54,488 nucleotides of DNA from Clostridiales bacterium (GTDB taxonomy: Bacteria; Bacillota; Clostridia; Oscillospirales; Oscillospiraceae). Below the pieces are notes generated by a model. It had not been told where the DNA came from. It searched no databases and saw only the letters and a program-made list of their open reading frames with translations. Each line of letters starts with the position of its first letter. Position 1 is the first letter of the stretch. The stretch covers positions 30,559 to 85,046 of the forward strand of contig JAAVHV010000010.1 of the NCBI GenBank assembly GCA_014799505.1. The letters run 5' to 3'. The position numbers and the translations under genes were made by a program. Below are positions 16,658-24,778 of this stretch, in pieces.

Positions 16658-16813
16658 TTTTACAGAGGCATCGCCTACATCCTGACGCAGTCCGGGACGC
16701 ACTGTGTCGGCTGCCGGTCCTCGATCCATGAGTCTTTAGAGGAAGCTTGTGCTGCGCATGGCTTGGAAGTAGATGCTGTACTCCAACCTATCAAGGATTA
16801 TCTGGCGCATTAG
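16658..16813 (+). pseudogene. DUF1858 gene fragment, no start codon
   Basis: Directly after the flavoprotein stop, in the same frame, about 50 codons read RGIAYILTQSGTHCVGCRS, then SLEEACAAHGLEVDAVL, and end at TAG 16813. This is the THCVGC ... LEEAC core and C-terminus of the small DUF1858 proteins often found with hybrid-cluster or redox proteins. The N-terminal DxT.xEIL part and any start or ribosome site are missing. It looks like a truncated remnant joined to the flavoprotein tail. Confidence 0.6.
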
Positions 16814-16858
16814 TGGCTTGCGTTAGGTCAGGTCATCCAGACGAATAAAATGCCTACA

Positions 16859-16894
16859 GAGGCAGGACTGAAGAACAGTCCTGCCTCCGTTTGT
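16859..16894 (+). terminator. hairpin terminator
   Basis: A perfect 12-bp stem (GAGGCAGGACTG / CAGTCCTGCCTC, AAGAA loop) followed by CGTTTGTTG. It probably ends the flavin-reductase operon. The remaining spacer to 17036 holds nothing recognisable. Confidence 0.6.
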
Positions 16895-17036
16895 TGTACG
16901 CTGCATATAGGTGCCTTTCTATATAAAACGCACGGCAAGATATATGGGAACGGAAACATTGTTATATATGAGTTGTTAGGAACAGGCGATTGCCATTGGA
17001 GCCTAAACAATGTGTCATAAAAATCTCCTTCTGTGC

Positions 17037-17077
17037 AAAAGAAAAACCGACAGGCTTCTTTGTCGAAACCTGTCGGC
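17037..17077 (-). terminator. terminator of tRNA-Ser
   Basis: On the minus strand, directly after the CCA end, CCGACAGG (17069-17076) pairs with CCTGTCGG (17047-17054) and a T-rich run follows at 17046-17037. Confidence 0.75.
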
Positions 17078-17080
17078 TTT

Positions 17081-17171
17081 TGGCGCAGCGGGAGGGATTC
17101 GAACCCTCGAGCGGTTTCAGCCGCTACACGATTTCCAATCGTGCTCGTTATGACCTCTTCGATACCGCTGC
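17081..17171 (-). tRNA. tRNA-Ser (anticodon GGA)
   Basis: 91 bases including an encoded CCA. The acceptor stem GCAGCGG (17171-17165) pairs with CCGCTGC (17091-17085), the discriminator is G, and the T arm is GAGGGTTCGAATCCCTC. The anticodon stem CACGA/TCGTG encloses TTGGAAA, giving GGA for UCC/UCU codons. The long variable arm (AGCGGCTGAAACCGCT) is typical of class II tRNA-Ser. It is transcribed alone from its own promoter and ended by its own hairpin. Confidence 0.95.
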
Positions 17172-17225
17172 AAATCGGTGACGAAGTCACAATTCATCTC
17201 GCCACTATTGTGCGGCGCGAAGTAT

Positions 17226-17253
17226 ATTATATCAATTTTTTCGCTGTTGTCAA
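17226..17253 (-). promoter_or_regulatory. promoter of tRNA-Ser
   Basis: On the minus strand TTGACA (17253-17248), 16 bases, TATAAT (17231-17226). The -35 hexamer overlaps the last codon of the upstream symporter gene. Confidence 0.75.
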
Positions 17254-18653
17254 GAGGCTTCTTCCCAATTTTCGCTTTTCTTTTTTTGACGATCCAACCA
17301 GACGCGCAGCAGGTGCAGCGCCTCCGGCGACAGCAGCAGCAGAGCGGGCAAATTGACGATAAGCAGCAGGCCGTTGAACACGTCCACCAGCTGCCACACC
17401 GCCGTGATATTCCCCACCGCGCCGAAGATAATGCAGGCGGGGAAGATGAGACGGTACAGCCCCATGGCCCACCGGGAGCTGGTGAGGGTCTCCAGCCCCC
17501 GCCTCCCGTAGTATCCCGAGCCAATGAGAGAAGTGAAGGCGAACAGTATCAGGCTCACGGCAACGATCCACTCACCGGCCTCACCGAACAGGGTGGCAAA
17601 TCCCGCCGCCGTCAGCGGCGCGCCCAGCATTCCCTCGGGCAGGGCCCCCGCCTCCGCCAGCGGCAGCGCCTGGACGGGATCGTACACCCCGGAGGTGAGG
17701 ATCACCAGGGCGGTGACGGTGCAGATGACCATGGTGGCGAAAAACACCTCAAAAATGCCCCACATACCCTGCTCCGCCGGCTCATCCACGTCGGCGCAGG
17801 CGTGGGCAATGGCGGACATTCCAATGCCTGCCTCGTTGGTGAACACCCCCCGGGCCACGCCGTAGCGCAGGGCCGCACCCATGGCGTAGCCCCCGGCGAC
17901 GGCCCGGGGTGCGAAGGCGTAGGTGATGATCTGCCGGAACGCCTCCGGCACCGCCTGATAGTGGACGGCGATCACCGCCAGCCCGCTCCCCACGAACAGC
18001 AGGGCCATGGCGGGCACCAGCAGCTCGCACAGCTTGCTGATGCGTTTGATGCCCCCCGCCAGTACAATGGCGGTGACGACGGCCAGCACCACCCCCACCA
18101 CTTTGGGATTGGCCCCGGCCGCGGCGGACAGGGAGGTGGCGATGGAGTTGGCCTGGGCCAGGTTGCCCCCCGCCAGTGTCTCGGCGACGCAGAACAGGGC
18201 AAAAATTTTCCCCAGCCCCGGCAAGTGCAGGCCGTTTTTCATGTACTCCATGGGCCCGCCCCGCCAGCGGCCGTCCGGATCCTTTTCCCGGTGGCGCACC
18301 GCCAGCGTCTTTTCCCCACAGCTTACCGCCATGCCCAGCAGGGCGGACATCCACATCCAGAACACCGCCCCCGGCCCGCCGTACACAATGGCGGTGGCCA
18401 CCCCGGCGATGGAGCCGGTGCCGATGGTGGCGGCCAGGGCGGTGGACAGGGCCTGGAGCTGAGTTACCCCCCGGTTCTCCTTGCGGTTTGTTTTCCGGCG
18501 GAACAGGGAACCCACTGTGGTGTTCCACCACACTCCCACACCGAAAATGGGGAAAAACCCAGAGCCGAAGGAGTACCACAGCCCCACCGCCAGAAACGCC
18601 GCCAGCAGCGGCCCGCTCCACAAAAAATCACCCAATTCCTTGAAAAAAGCCAT
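17250..18653 (-). CDS. sodium:alanine symporter (AGCS family)
   Basis: 467 residues with about ten membrane segments. The family signature is clear: TALAATIGTGSIAGVATAI, ALLGMAVSCGEKTLAV, GGPMEYM, TNEAGIGMSAIAHA. The protein imports alanine or glycine with sodium. Start ATG at 18653 (MAFFKELGDF) follows AAAGGGGATGTGGAC; the frame continues upstream through a hairpin but that part does not resemble the family. A perfect 20-bp-arm palindrome sits just upstream of the ribosome site. Single-gene unit, no partner seen. Confidence 0.92.
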   Translation of the reverse strand: MAFFKELGDFLWSGPLLAAFLAVGLWYSFGSGFFPIFGVGVWWNTTVGSLFRRKTNRKENRGVTQLQALSTALAATIGTGSIAGVATAIVYGGPGAVFWMWMSALLGMAVSCGEKTLAVRHREKDPDGRWRGGPMEYMKNGLHLPGLGKIFALFCVAETLAGGNLAQANSIATSLSAAAGANPKVVGVVLAVVTAIVLAGGIKRISKLCELLVPAMALLFVGSGLAVIAVHYQAVPEAFRQIITYAFAPRAVAGGYAMGAALRYGVARGVFTNEAGIGMSAIAHACADVDEPAEQGMWGIFEVFFATMVICTVTALVILTSGVYDPVQALPLAEAGALPEGMLGAPLTAAGFATLFGEAGEWIVAVSLILFAFTSLIGSGYYGRRGLETLTSSRWAMGLYRLIFPACIIFGAVGNITAVWQLVDVFNGLLLIVNLPALLLLSPEALHLLRVWLDRQKKKSENWEEAS

Positions 18654-18672
18654 GTCCACATCCCCTTTCAGG

Positions 18673-18716
18673 GGAATTTTTACACAGCCGCCTGACGGCG
18701 GCTGTGTAAAAATTCC
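18673..18716. repeat. perfect palindrome with 20-bp arms
   Basis: Arm 18673-18692, loop TGAC, arm 18697-18716, no mismatch; each arm begins or ends with A/T runs around a GC core. It lies between folT (stop 18776) and the symporter start (18653), so it works as a terminator for folT on the minus strand and equally from the other side. Confidence 0.8.
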
Positions 18717-18775
18717 TAACAGGAAGGTATGCGGACATGGCACAAGTTATGCGGCCGGCGGGGCAGCCAGTCCGC

Positions 18776-19435
18776 TTAGGGGGCTGACTTTTCCTCGTTC
18801 GGAGCCTGTTTCGGGAACCGCTCCGGCCGCTTCCAAAGCTTCAGCCGCCCCGCCTGGTTGGGGAGGAAGCCCATGCGGTGGAGGATGGGCAGCAGGGCGG
18901 CGAACAGCGCCACAAGCATGATAGTCTGAATGGGGAGCATGACAGCGTTTTTGATCGCCCGCTCACCCACCAGCACCCAGTAGCCCTTGCTGGAATACCA
19001 GAGATAGGACCCCAGGGACTGCAAAAACACATTCTGAATGTTGGTGAACAGCTTGGCCAGGAACACCCGTAGCACCGTCACCTCCGCCCGGTAGAGGAAC
19101 AGGGCGTAGGTGAACACCCCCAGCATGGTGGTGAAGATGTAGAATGGGTTGTAGCCTCCGTCCGGGTTCATGAAGTAGCCCACCGTGTCTTCCACGAAGC
19201 CGAACAGCAGCGCGTTCACCGGCCCGCCTACCAGGGCGCACAGCGCCCGCCCCAGAAAGCCCCATGAAATTTTGATGCCGCCGGCGCCCACCACGATGGA
19301 CGGTATGCGGCCCAAGGCCACGCAGGCTGCCACCATCAGCGCGGAGAAAATCAGCGTACGCAGCTTTTTGGAATCCGCCACAGCGTCCTTCCAATAGGCC
19401 CGGGAGAAGGGCGTTTTGTACAGGGTTTGAGACAT
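18776..19435 (-). CDS. folT: ECF transporter S component, folate-type (FolT)
   Basis: 219 residues with six membrane segments. IFSALMVAACVALGRIPSI and ISWGFLGRALCALVGGPV followed by DTVGYFMNPDGGYNPFY match the folate S-component family. The protein binds folate and works with the shared EcfA-EcfA'-EcfT module encoded elsewhere. The first 30 residues and the Lys/Arg-rich tail (GRLKLWKRPERFPKQAP) are cytoplasmic. Start ATG at 19435 follows AAAAGGAGGTTTTTTC. The substrate call is strengthened by a tetrahydrofolate riboswitch in the leader. Confidence 0.88.
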   Translation of the reverse strand: MSQTLYKTPFSRAYWKDAVADSKKLRTLIFSALMVAACVALGRIPSIVVGAGGIKISWGFLGRALCALVGGPVNALLFGFVEDTVGYFMNPDGGYNPFYIFTTMLGVFTYALFLYRAEVTVLRVFLAKLFTNIQNVFLQSLGSYLWYSSKGYWVLVGERAIKNAVMLPIQTIMLVALFAALLPILHRMGFLPNQAGRLKLWKRPERFPKQAPNEEKSAP

Positions 19436-19512
19436 GAAAAAACCTCCTTTTGAATTCGGCAGCCCAAAAGGGTATGCCGCACAAAGGAAGCCAATACGTG
19501 TTTCCACCATGC

Positions 19513-19612
19513 GGCAGCGGGATGCGGAGCACGCACTGCGGGCCTTCACCCTTCGTCCGGCGGACAACTCCCCGTCCCGCCGGCACTTTTACACGCGCGC
19601 CCCTACTCTGCC
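19513..19612 (-). promoter_or_regulatory. tetrahydrofolate (THF) riboswitch
   Basis: On the minus strand the 100-base leader starts GGCAGAGTAG and contains AAAAGTGCC, then GGGGAGTTG, GGACGAAGGG and finally CATCCCGCTGCC, in the order and spacing of the THF-I (folT) riboswitch. The closing stem P1 is GGCAG with CTGCC (19608-19612 with 19513-19517). A short stretch then leads to the folT ribosome site, so folate would reduce folT expression, probably at translation since no clear terminator hairpin follows. Confidence 0.88.
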
Positions 19613-19747
19613 TGTTGGGGATAGTGTACTCCACTGTGGGAAGAATTACAAGTGGCGATATAGCCAAACTGTGCCAGACCTTAAAGGGATTTTAATGATT
19701 TTCCCCCTTGCAGCTTAATCGGCATACTGGTAGGATAATAACATCAA

Positions 19748-19888
19748 GCGGCCTTCTGGCCGCCGCGCCGAGTGGCGCGTAAATTCGGAGCGAAGCGGAG
19801 AATTGCGCAGGTCTGGCTTTGCCAGACCAAGCATGAAAATCAAAAGGGGCCCCCGCCAAAACCCAGCCGTTAGGCGGTTTTGGTGGGG
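19748..19888. repeat. cluster of hairpins in the response-regulator leader
   Basis: Successive inverted repeats: GCGGCC/GGCCGC (19748-19763), CGCGCC/GGCGCG (19764-19779), GGTCTGGC/GCCAGACC (19810-19828) and a 13-bp stem CCCCGCCAAAACC against GGTTTTGGTGGGG (19851-19888). The region has no gene. It may be a dispersed structured repeat or a regulatory leader. Confidence 0.55.
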
Positions 19889-19910
19889 AGAAGAAAGGGA
19901 GGGATGCGCC

Positions 19911-20615
19911 ATGTACACGGTGCTCATCTGCGACGATGACAAGGACATCGTATCGGCGCTTGAAATTTACCTGACCAGCGAGGGCTATAAGACGGTGTCC
20001 GCCTACAACGGAGAGCAGGCCATCCGGTATGTGAACGAGGGGAACATCGACCTGATCCTCATGGACATTATGATGCCCCAGCTGGACGGCATCCGGGCCA
20101 CGGCGCGGCTGCGGGAGTCCGGGGGCAACATCCCCATCATCCTGCTCACCGCCAAGAGCGAGGACAGCGACAAGGTGCTGGGGCTGAACATCGGCGCGGA
20201 CGACTATATCACCAAGCCCTTCAACCCCATCGAGGTGCTGGCCCGGGTGAAGAGCCAGCTGCGCCGGTACACCACCCTGGGGGGCAAGGTTTCCGCCCAG
20301 GAGGAGGACGGCACATTGCGCAACGGCAGCATCGTCATGGACGACGAGGCCAAGTCGGTGACGGTGGACGGCGACCCGGTGAGCCTGACGCCCATCGAGT
20401 ACAACATCCTGCGCCTGCTGATGAAGAATCTGGGCCGGGTGTACTCCACGGCGCAGATCTACGAACAGGTGTGGAACGACCCGGCGCTGGGCAGCGAGAA
20501 CACGGTGGCCGTCCATATCCGGCACCTGCGGGAGAAGATCGAAATCGACCCGGCCAACCCCCGGTATTTGAAGGTCGTGTGGGGCCTGGGCTATAAAATG
20601 GAGAAGATGGCATGA
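19911..20615 (+). CDS. OmpR-family response regulator
   Basis: 234 residues. Receiver domain 1-120: acidic pocket DDD at 8-10, phospho-acceptor Asp52 (LILMDIMMPQLDG), Thr80 and Lys102 (ITKPF). The winged helix domain is at about 130-232 (LTPIEYNILRLLMKN, VHIRHLREKIE, VVWGLGYKME). Start ATG at 19911 follows GGGAGGGATGCGCC. The stop overlaps the kinase start (ATGA at 20612). Target genes unknown. Confidence 0.95.
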   Translation: MYTVLICDDDKDIVSALEIYLTSEGYKTVSAYNGEQAIRYVNEGNIDLILMDIMMPQLDGIRATARLRESGGNIPIILLTAKSEDSDKVLGLNIGADDYITKPFNPIEVLARVKSQLRRYTTLGGKVSAQEEDGTLRNGSIVMDDEAKSVTVDGDPVSLTPIEYNILRLLMKNLGRVYSTAQIYEQVWNDPALGSENTVAVHIRHLREKIEIDPANPRYLKVVWGLGYKMEKMA

Positions 20616-22978
20616 AGTGGCGGGAAAATATCGCGATGAAGGCCCTGGCCTTCATCGCGGCGGTGGCGGCATTCACCGCCACCGCCATCATGGGCTGGTA
20701 TCAACTGGCCAATTTCAACGCGCTGTGGGACGCCGGCTATTCCGGCGGCCGGGGCTATACCCGGAGCTATCTGGTCAGCCGGGACAAAGACATGGTGACC
20801 TATCTTGTCGACCTCAAGGAGATGGACGCGGCGGGGAAGGAACTGAGCCTTGCCGCCCGGCGGGAGCTGGAGCAGCTGGAGGCGGAGTATGACGCCGGGG
20901 CCACTAATCTGCGCTGGCAGCTGCTGGACAAGGACGGCAAAATCATCTACGGCAACACACGGGAGGACAGCGCCAAGGTGAGCGCGGACTTCTTGAGGGA
21001 ATACACCCGGCGCACGGGGGAGGAACCCGGCGTCAGCATCAATATAGACTGGGAGTATTGGGAGGACACCCCCTGGGGGGCCGCCCTGAACAATGCGGAA
21101 TACGGCGAGGAGCGCCGTGACGAACTGTGGCGGGAGCGGCTGCCCGGTCTGGTGGAGTCGGTCCGGAACAGCAGTGACGGCGCGGCCCTGGCTACCCAGA
21201 ACGACGAGGGAGGCCCCATCATTCCCGTAGACCTGGACGCGGTGCTGTGCGACGAAAATACCTATACCTGCGTGCTGCGGGTGGAGACCCCGGAGGGGAT
21301 GTACATCTATGCCCCCACGATCGGGGCCTGCCTGGAGGCCAACCAGTTCGGCTACATCTTCAACGCGGACAGACTGACGTGGGAGCTGACGCCGGAGGCG
21401 GTGGAGGCGGCGGAAGAGGCGGAAGCCGCGGAGACGGAGAGATTCACCCTGATCCTGTGGGTGGACGATGCCCTTCGGGTGAACGACCAATACCGCAGGG
21501 CCGCCATGAGGCTGGAAGAGTGGCAGGCCGACCGGGAGGGATATCTGGCGGCCACCATTGTGCTGGGTGTGCTGGGTTTGCTGCTGATGGTGTACCTGTG
21601 CTGCGGCGCGGGCCACAAGCGGGGAGTAGAGGGCATTTACCTCAACTGGTTCCACCGCCTTCCCGGCGATGTGGTTCTGTTCCTCCTGTTTTTGGGGGGC
21701 GTGGGCGCCGTGGGCGCGGGGATTGTCGTGACGATGGATTCCTATATGCATATCCCCTTGTATATGCAGCTGATTGAGATCGGCGTCGCGGTGGCCTGCG
21801 CGGCGGCCCTGGGCATTGGGGCGCTGATCACGGTGTGCGCCCGGTGCAAGGCCCGCACCCTGCTGCGCGACACCTGGACGTGGGCGGTCTGCGGCTGGTG
21901 CTGGAGGGTGTTTGTACGGTTTTGGTGCTGGCTGTGTGAGCTGTTCGGGACGATGGGGCGGGCGATCCAGGCCGTCCCCCTGGTATGGAAGGCGGTGCTG
22001 GGCTGTATGGCGTATACGCTGTTCTCGATCGTGACCATGGAATGGGGCGGAGGGCTGTGGCTGCTGGTGACATTCCTGGCGTCGGTCTACCTGTGCGGGT
22101 GGGCTTACCAGTGGAAGAAGATCCGCCACGGCACCCAGGAGATCATCGGAGGCAACCCCAATTACCACATTGACACCCGGCATATGCTCCCCGACCTGCG
22201 GGGCCATGCCGACGAGCTGAACAACCTGGGCCACGCCATCTCGGCGGCGGTGGACGACCGGCTGAAGAGCGAGCATTTCAAGGCGGAGCTTATCACCAAC
22301 GTGTCCCACGATTTGAAAACGCCGCTGACCTCCATCATCAACTATGTGGATCTGCTGAAGAAGGAGGACATCGACAACCCCAAGGCGGCGGAGTATATCG
22401 AGGTGCTGGATCGGAAGAGCCAGCGGCTGAAAAAGCTCACCGAGGATCTGGTAGAGGCGTCCAAGGCGTCCACCGGCAACCTGACGGTGAACTGGGAGCG
22501 GCTGGACTGGGCCCAGCTCATCGACCAGGCGCTGGGCGAGACCGGCGAGCGGCTGGAAGCCCAGAAGCTGACGGTGGTGCGCTCCCTGCCCGAGGGGCCC
22601 ATGTGGGTGGAGGCGGACGGGCGGCACCTGTGGCGGGTGCTGGACAATCTGCTGACCAACTGCGCCAAGTACGCCCTGCCGGGGACCCGGGTGTATGTGG
22701 ATCTGCGGGAGAGCGGCGGCTGGGCGGTGCTGTCGGTGAAGAACATCTCCCGGGAGGCGCTGGACATCCCCGCCGAGCGGCTCATGGAGCGGTTTGTCCG
22801 GGGAGACGAGTCCCGCAACCAGGCGGGCAGCGGGCTGGGGCTGTCCATCGCCCAGTCGCTCACCGAGCTCCAGCACGGCAGGTTCGAGATCAGCATCGAC
22901 GGCGACCTGTTCAAGGCCATCGTCACCCTGCCCCTGGCAGGGAACCGGCCCCAGGATCCCATTCAATTGATTTTGTAA
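20612..22978 (+). CDS. membrane sensor histidine kinase, multi-membrane-segment type
   Basis: 788 residues. One membrane segment at about 9-29 and a large outer domain (30-308) rich in acidic residues precede a cluster of about five membrane segments (310-332, 353-375, 386-410, 452-495). Then comes HisKA with NVSHDLKTPLTS (phospho-acceptor His566) and a HATPase with LLTNCAKYALPG (N box) and SGLGLSIAQSL (G2 box). The G1 DxGxG motif is not recognisable; VKNISREAL stands in its place. Coupled by a 4-base overlap to the response regulator. Signal unknown. A terminator follows six bases after the stop. Confidence 0.93.
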   Translation: MKWRENIAMKALAFIAAVAAFTATAIMGWYQLANFNALWDAGYSGGRGYTRSYLVSRDKDMVTYLVDLKEMDAAGKELSLAARRELEQLEAEYDAGATNLRWQLLDKDGKIIYGNTREDSAKVSADFLREYTRRTGEEPGVSINIDWEYWEDTPWGAALNNAEYGEERRDELWRERLPGLVESVRNSSDGAALATQNDEGGPIIPVDLDAVLCDENTYTCVLRVETPEGMYIYAPTIGACLEANQFGYIFNADRLTWELTPEAVEAAEEAEAAETERFTLILWVDDALRVNDQYRRAAMRLEEWQADREGYLAATIVLGVLGLLLMVYLCCGAGHKRGVEGIYLNWFHRLPGDVVLFLLFLGGVGAVGAGIVVTMDSYMHIPLYMQLIEIGVAVACAAALGIGALITVCARCKARTLLRDTWTWAVCGWCWRVFVRFWCWLCELFGTMGRAIQAVPLVWKAVLGCMAYTLFSIVTMEWGGGLWLLVTFLASVYLCGWAYQWKKIRHGTQEIIGGNPNYHIDTRHMLPDLRGHADELNNLGHAISAAVDDRLKSEHFKAELITNVSHDLKTPLTSIINYVDLLKKEDIDNPKAAEYIEVLDRKSQRLKKLTEDLVEASKASTGNLTVNWERLDWAQLIDQALGETGERLEAQKLTVVRSLPEGPMWVEADGRHLWRVLDNLLTNCAKYALPGTRVYVDLRESGGWAVLSVKNISREALDIPAERLMERFVRGDESRNQAGSGLGLSIAQSLTELQHGRFEISIDGDLFKAIVTLPLAGNRPQDPIQLIL

Positions 22979-22983
22979 AGCGG

Positions 22984-23011
22984 AAGCCCCCGGCTTGAGC
23001 CGGGGGCTTTT
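22984..23011 (+). terminator. terminator of the two-component operon
   Basis: 11-bp stem AAGCCCCCGGC / GCCGGGGGCTT with TTGA loop, followed by TTG. Confidence 0.8.
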
Positions 23012-23042
23012 GCGGGCGGTTCCGCTATTAGACGTCCTTCGC

Positions 23043-23071
23043 TTGACGGGACGGCGCATATTTGATAAGAT
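23043..23071 (+). promoter_or_regulatory. candidate promoter of the glycosyltransferase gene
   Basis: TTGACG (23043-23048), 17 bases, TAAGAT (23066-23071), about 40 bases before the start codon. Confidence 0.45.
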
Positions 23072-23109
23072 AGCGCTAGAATGTGGAAAACCCTTTGGGA
23101 GGTCAGGCC

Positions 23110-24078
23110 ATGCGCCCCAACACCCTTTACATTGTGGTCCCCTGCTACAACGAGGAGGAGGTCCTCCCCGAGACCGCCCGGCGGCTGGGGGACAAGCTCC
23201 GCGCCCTCATGAACGCCGGGAAGATCAGCCCGCAAAGCCGGGTGCTGTTCGTCAACGACGGCTCCAAGGACAGCACCTGGGAGGTCATCTCCCGGCTTCA
23301 CCGGGAGAACCACCTGCTGTGCGGCGTGGACCTGTCCCGGAACCGGGGGCACCAGAACGCCCTGCTGGCGGGGCTGATGACCGCCAAAGACAGGGCGGAC
23401 ATGGTCATCTCCATGGACGCCGACCTCCAGGACGACGTGGACGCGGCGGACGCCATGGTGGACAAATACCTGGCCGGGGCGGACATCGTGTACGGTGTGC
23501 GCTCCTCCCGCAGGACGGACACCTTTTTCAAACGTACCACCGCCGAGGGGTTCTACCGCCTGATGAACCTGCTGGGGGCGGAAACGGTGTTCAACCACGC
23601 GGACTACCGCCTCATGTCCCGCCGGGCGCTGGAGGGGCTCAGTCAGTTCAAAGAGGTCAACCTGTTCCTTCGGGGCATCGTGCCCATGATCGGCTACCCC
23701 ACCGACACGGTGGAGTACGAACGGGGGAAGCGGTTTGCCGGGGAGAGCAAGTATCCGCTGAAAAAGATGATGGCCTTTGCGCTGGAGGGGGTCACGTCCC
23801 TGTCGGTGAAGCCCCTGCGGATGATCACCGCGCTGGGCTTCCTGGTGTTCTTTGTGTCGCTCATCATGATCGCGTACAATGTAGTGCGCTGGGCCACGGG
23901 GAACACGGTCACCGGCTGGGCCAGCCTGGCCTGTTCGGTGTGGCTCATCGGCGGGCTGATCCTGCTGTCCCTGGGCGTCATCGGGGAGTATCTGGGTAAG
24001 CTGTACCTGGAGAGCAAGGAGCGGCCCCGCTTCCTCATCCGGGAGGTGCTGGATGGAGAGGGAGAGGGCAAGGGCTGA
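23110..24078 (+). CDS. family 2 glycosyltransferase, polyprenyl-phosphate type (GtrB/DPM1-like)
   Basis: 322 residues. The GT-A domain opens with YIVVPCYNEEEVLPE, followed by VNDGSKDSTWEV, NRGHQNALLAGL and SMDADLQDD (the DxD site), DYRLMSRRAL and FAGESKYPLKKM. Two C-terminal membrane segments (about 240-300) are followed by a charged tail. It transfers a sugar from a nucleotide donor to a polyprenyl phosphate on the inner face for surface glycan work. Start ATG at 23110 follows TTGGGAGGTCAGGCC; nine upstream codons are in frame but lack a ribosome site. Stands alone after the two-component operon. Confidence 0.88.
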   Translation: MRPNTLYIVVPCYNEEEVLPETARRLGDKLRALMNAGKISPQSRVLFVNDGSKDSTWEVISRLHRENHLLCGVDLSRNRGHQNALLAGLMTAKDRADMVISMDADLQDDVDAADAMVDKYLAGADIVYGVRSSRRTDTFFKRTTAEGFYRLMNLLGAETVFNHADYRLMSRRALEGLSQFKEVNLFLRGIVPMIGYPTDTVEYERGKRFAGESKYPLKKMMAFALEGVTSLSVKPLRMITALGFLVFFVSLIMIAYNVVRWATGNTVTGWASLACSVWLIGGLILLSLGVIGEYLGKLYLESKERPRFLIREVLDGEGEGKG

Positions 24079-24147
24079 AAGGCCCTGCCGAACATGGCCG
24101 GAATTTTTACAAAGTATTAAACCTTTCTAAACAATGGGTGAATCCCC

Positions 24148-24176
24148 TTGCATTTTTTCCCGAACTGTCATAAAAT
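24148..24176 (+). promoter_or_regulatory. candidate promoter of the coiled-coil protein gene
   Basis: TTGCAT (24148-24153), 17 bases, TAAAAT (24171-24176). It would give a leader of about 95 bases. Confidence 0.45.
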
Positions 24177-24278
24177 AAAATCAGTGGATCGGAGAGGCTG
24201 AAACGGCCCTCCATATGAGGCGGCGGAAACCGCGCCGCTGGGCGGCGGCCCACACAATTTCATCAGGAGGTAATTCCC

Positions 24279-24734
24279 ATGAGCATTGATTTTGAGAGCC
24301 TGAAGGACAAGGCTGTGGTTCTCGCCCAGTCCGGCGTGACCAAGGCGAAGGAGATCACTGGGACCGGCGTGGCCAAGGCCCGCGAGCTGGCGGACACCGG
24401 CGCGGCCAAAGCCAAGGAGATCACCGAGATCGGCAAGCTGAAGGTGAGCAATTCCACCGAGCAGGAGGCCATTCGCAAGGCCTATTCCGAGCTGGGCAAG
24501 CTGTACTACGCCGAGCGGGGCTCCGCCCCCGAGGCCGCTTACGCGGACGCCTGCCAGCGCATCAGCGATTCCCTGGCCCGCATCTCCTACAACAACGAGC
24601 GCATCGCGGACATCAAGGCCGCCGGCCATCTGACCGACGACGAGGTTGAGGAGGTTCCCGCCGAGGAGCCGGCCTGCTGCGAGGAGCCCACAGCGGACGA
24701 GCCCTGCTGTGAGGAGCCCAAGGACGAAGAGTAA
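24279..24734 (+). CDS. Ala/Lys-repeat helical protein with acidic Cys-pair tail
   Basis: 151 residues, no known family recognised. Residues about 15-55 carry three near-repeats of an 11-13-residue unit (SGVTKAKEIT, GVAKARELADT, GAAKAKEITEI), giving an amphipathic helix like those of LEA-type or membrane-surface proteins. Residues 60-115 are a second helical part (RKAYSELGKLYYAERG, ISDSLARISYNN). The tail has acidic, Cys-pair repeats (EEPACCEEP, DEPCCEEP). Start ATG follows CAGGAGGTAATTCCC, a strong site. Single-gene unit between promoter and terminator. Function unknown. Confidence 0.75.
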   Translation: MSIDFESLKDKAVVLAQSGVTKAKEITGTGVAKARELADTGAAKAKEITEIGKLKVSNSTEQEAIRKAYSELGKLYYAERGSAPEAAYADACQRISDSLARISYNNERIADIKAAGHLTDDEVEEVPAEEPACCEEPTADEPCCEEPKDEE

Positions 24735-24743
24735 ATCAAAAAG

Positions 24744-24778
24744 ACGGCCCCGGCGCATAGCGCCGGGGCCGCTTTTTA
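24744..24778. terminator. two-way terminator between the coiled-coil gene and dut
   Basis: Perfect 11-bp stem GGCCCCGGCGC / GCGCCGGGGCC with ATA loop, A-rich on the left and followed by GCTTTTT on the right. It serves both converging genes. Confidence 0.8.

Noticed and set aside
20591-23059. An 822-codon open frame on the minus strand across the histidine kinase
   Set aside because: Antisense to a kinase with all catalytic motifs; Pro/His/Gln-rich with no domain.
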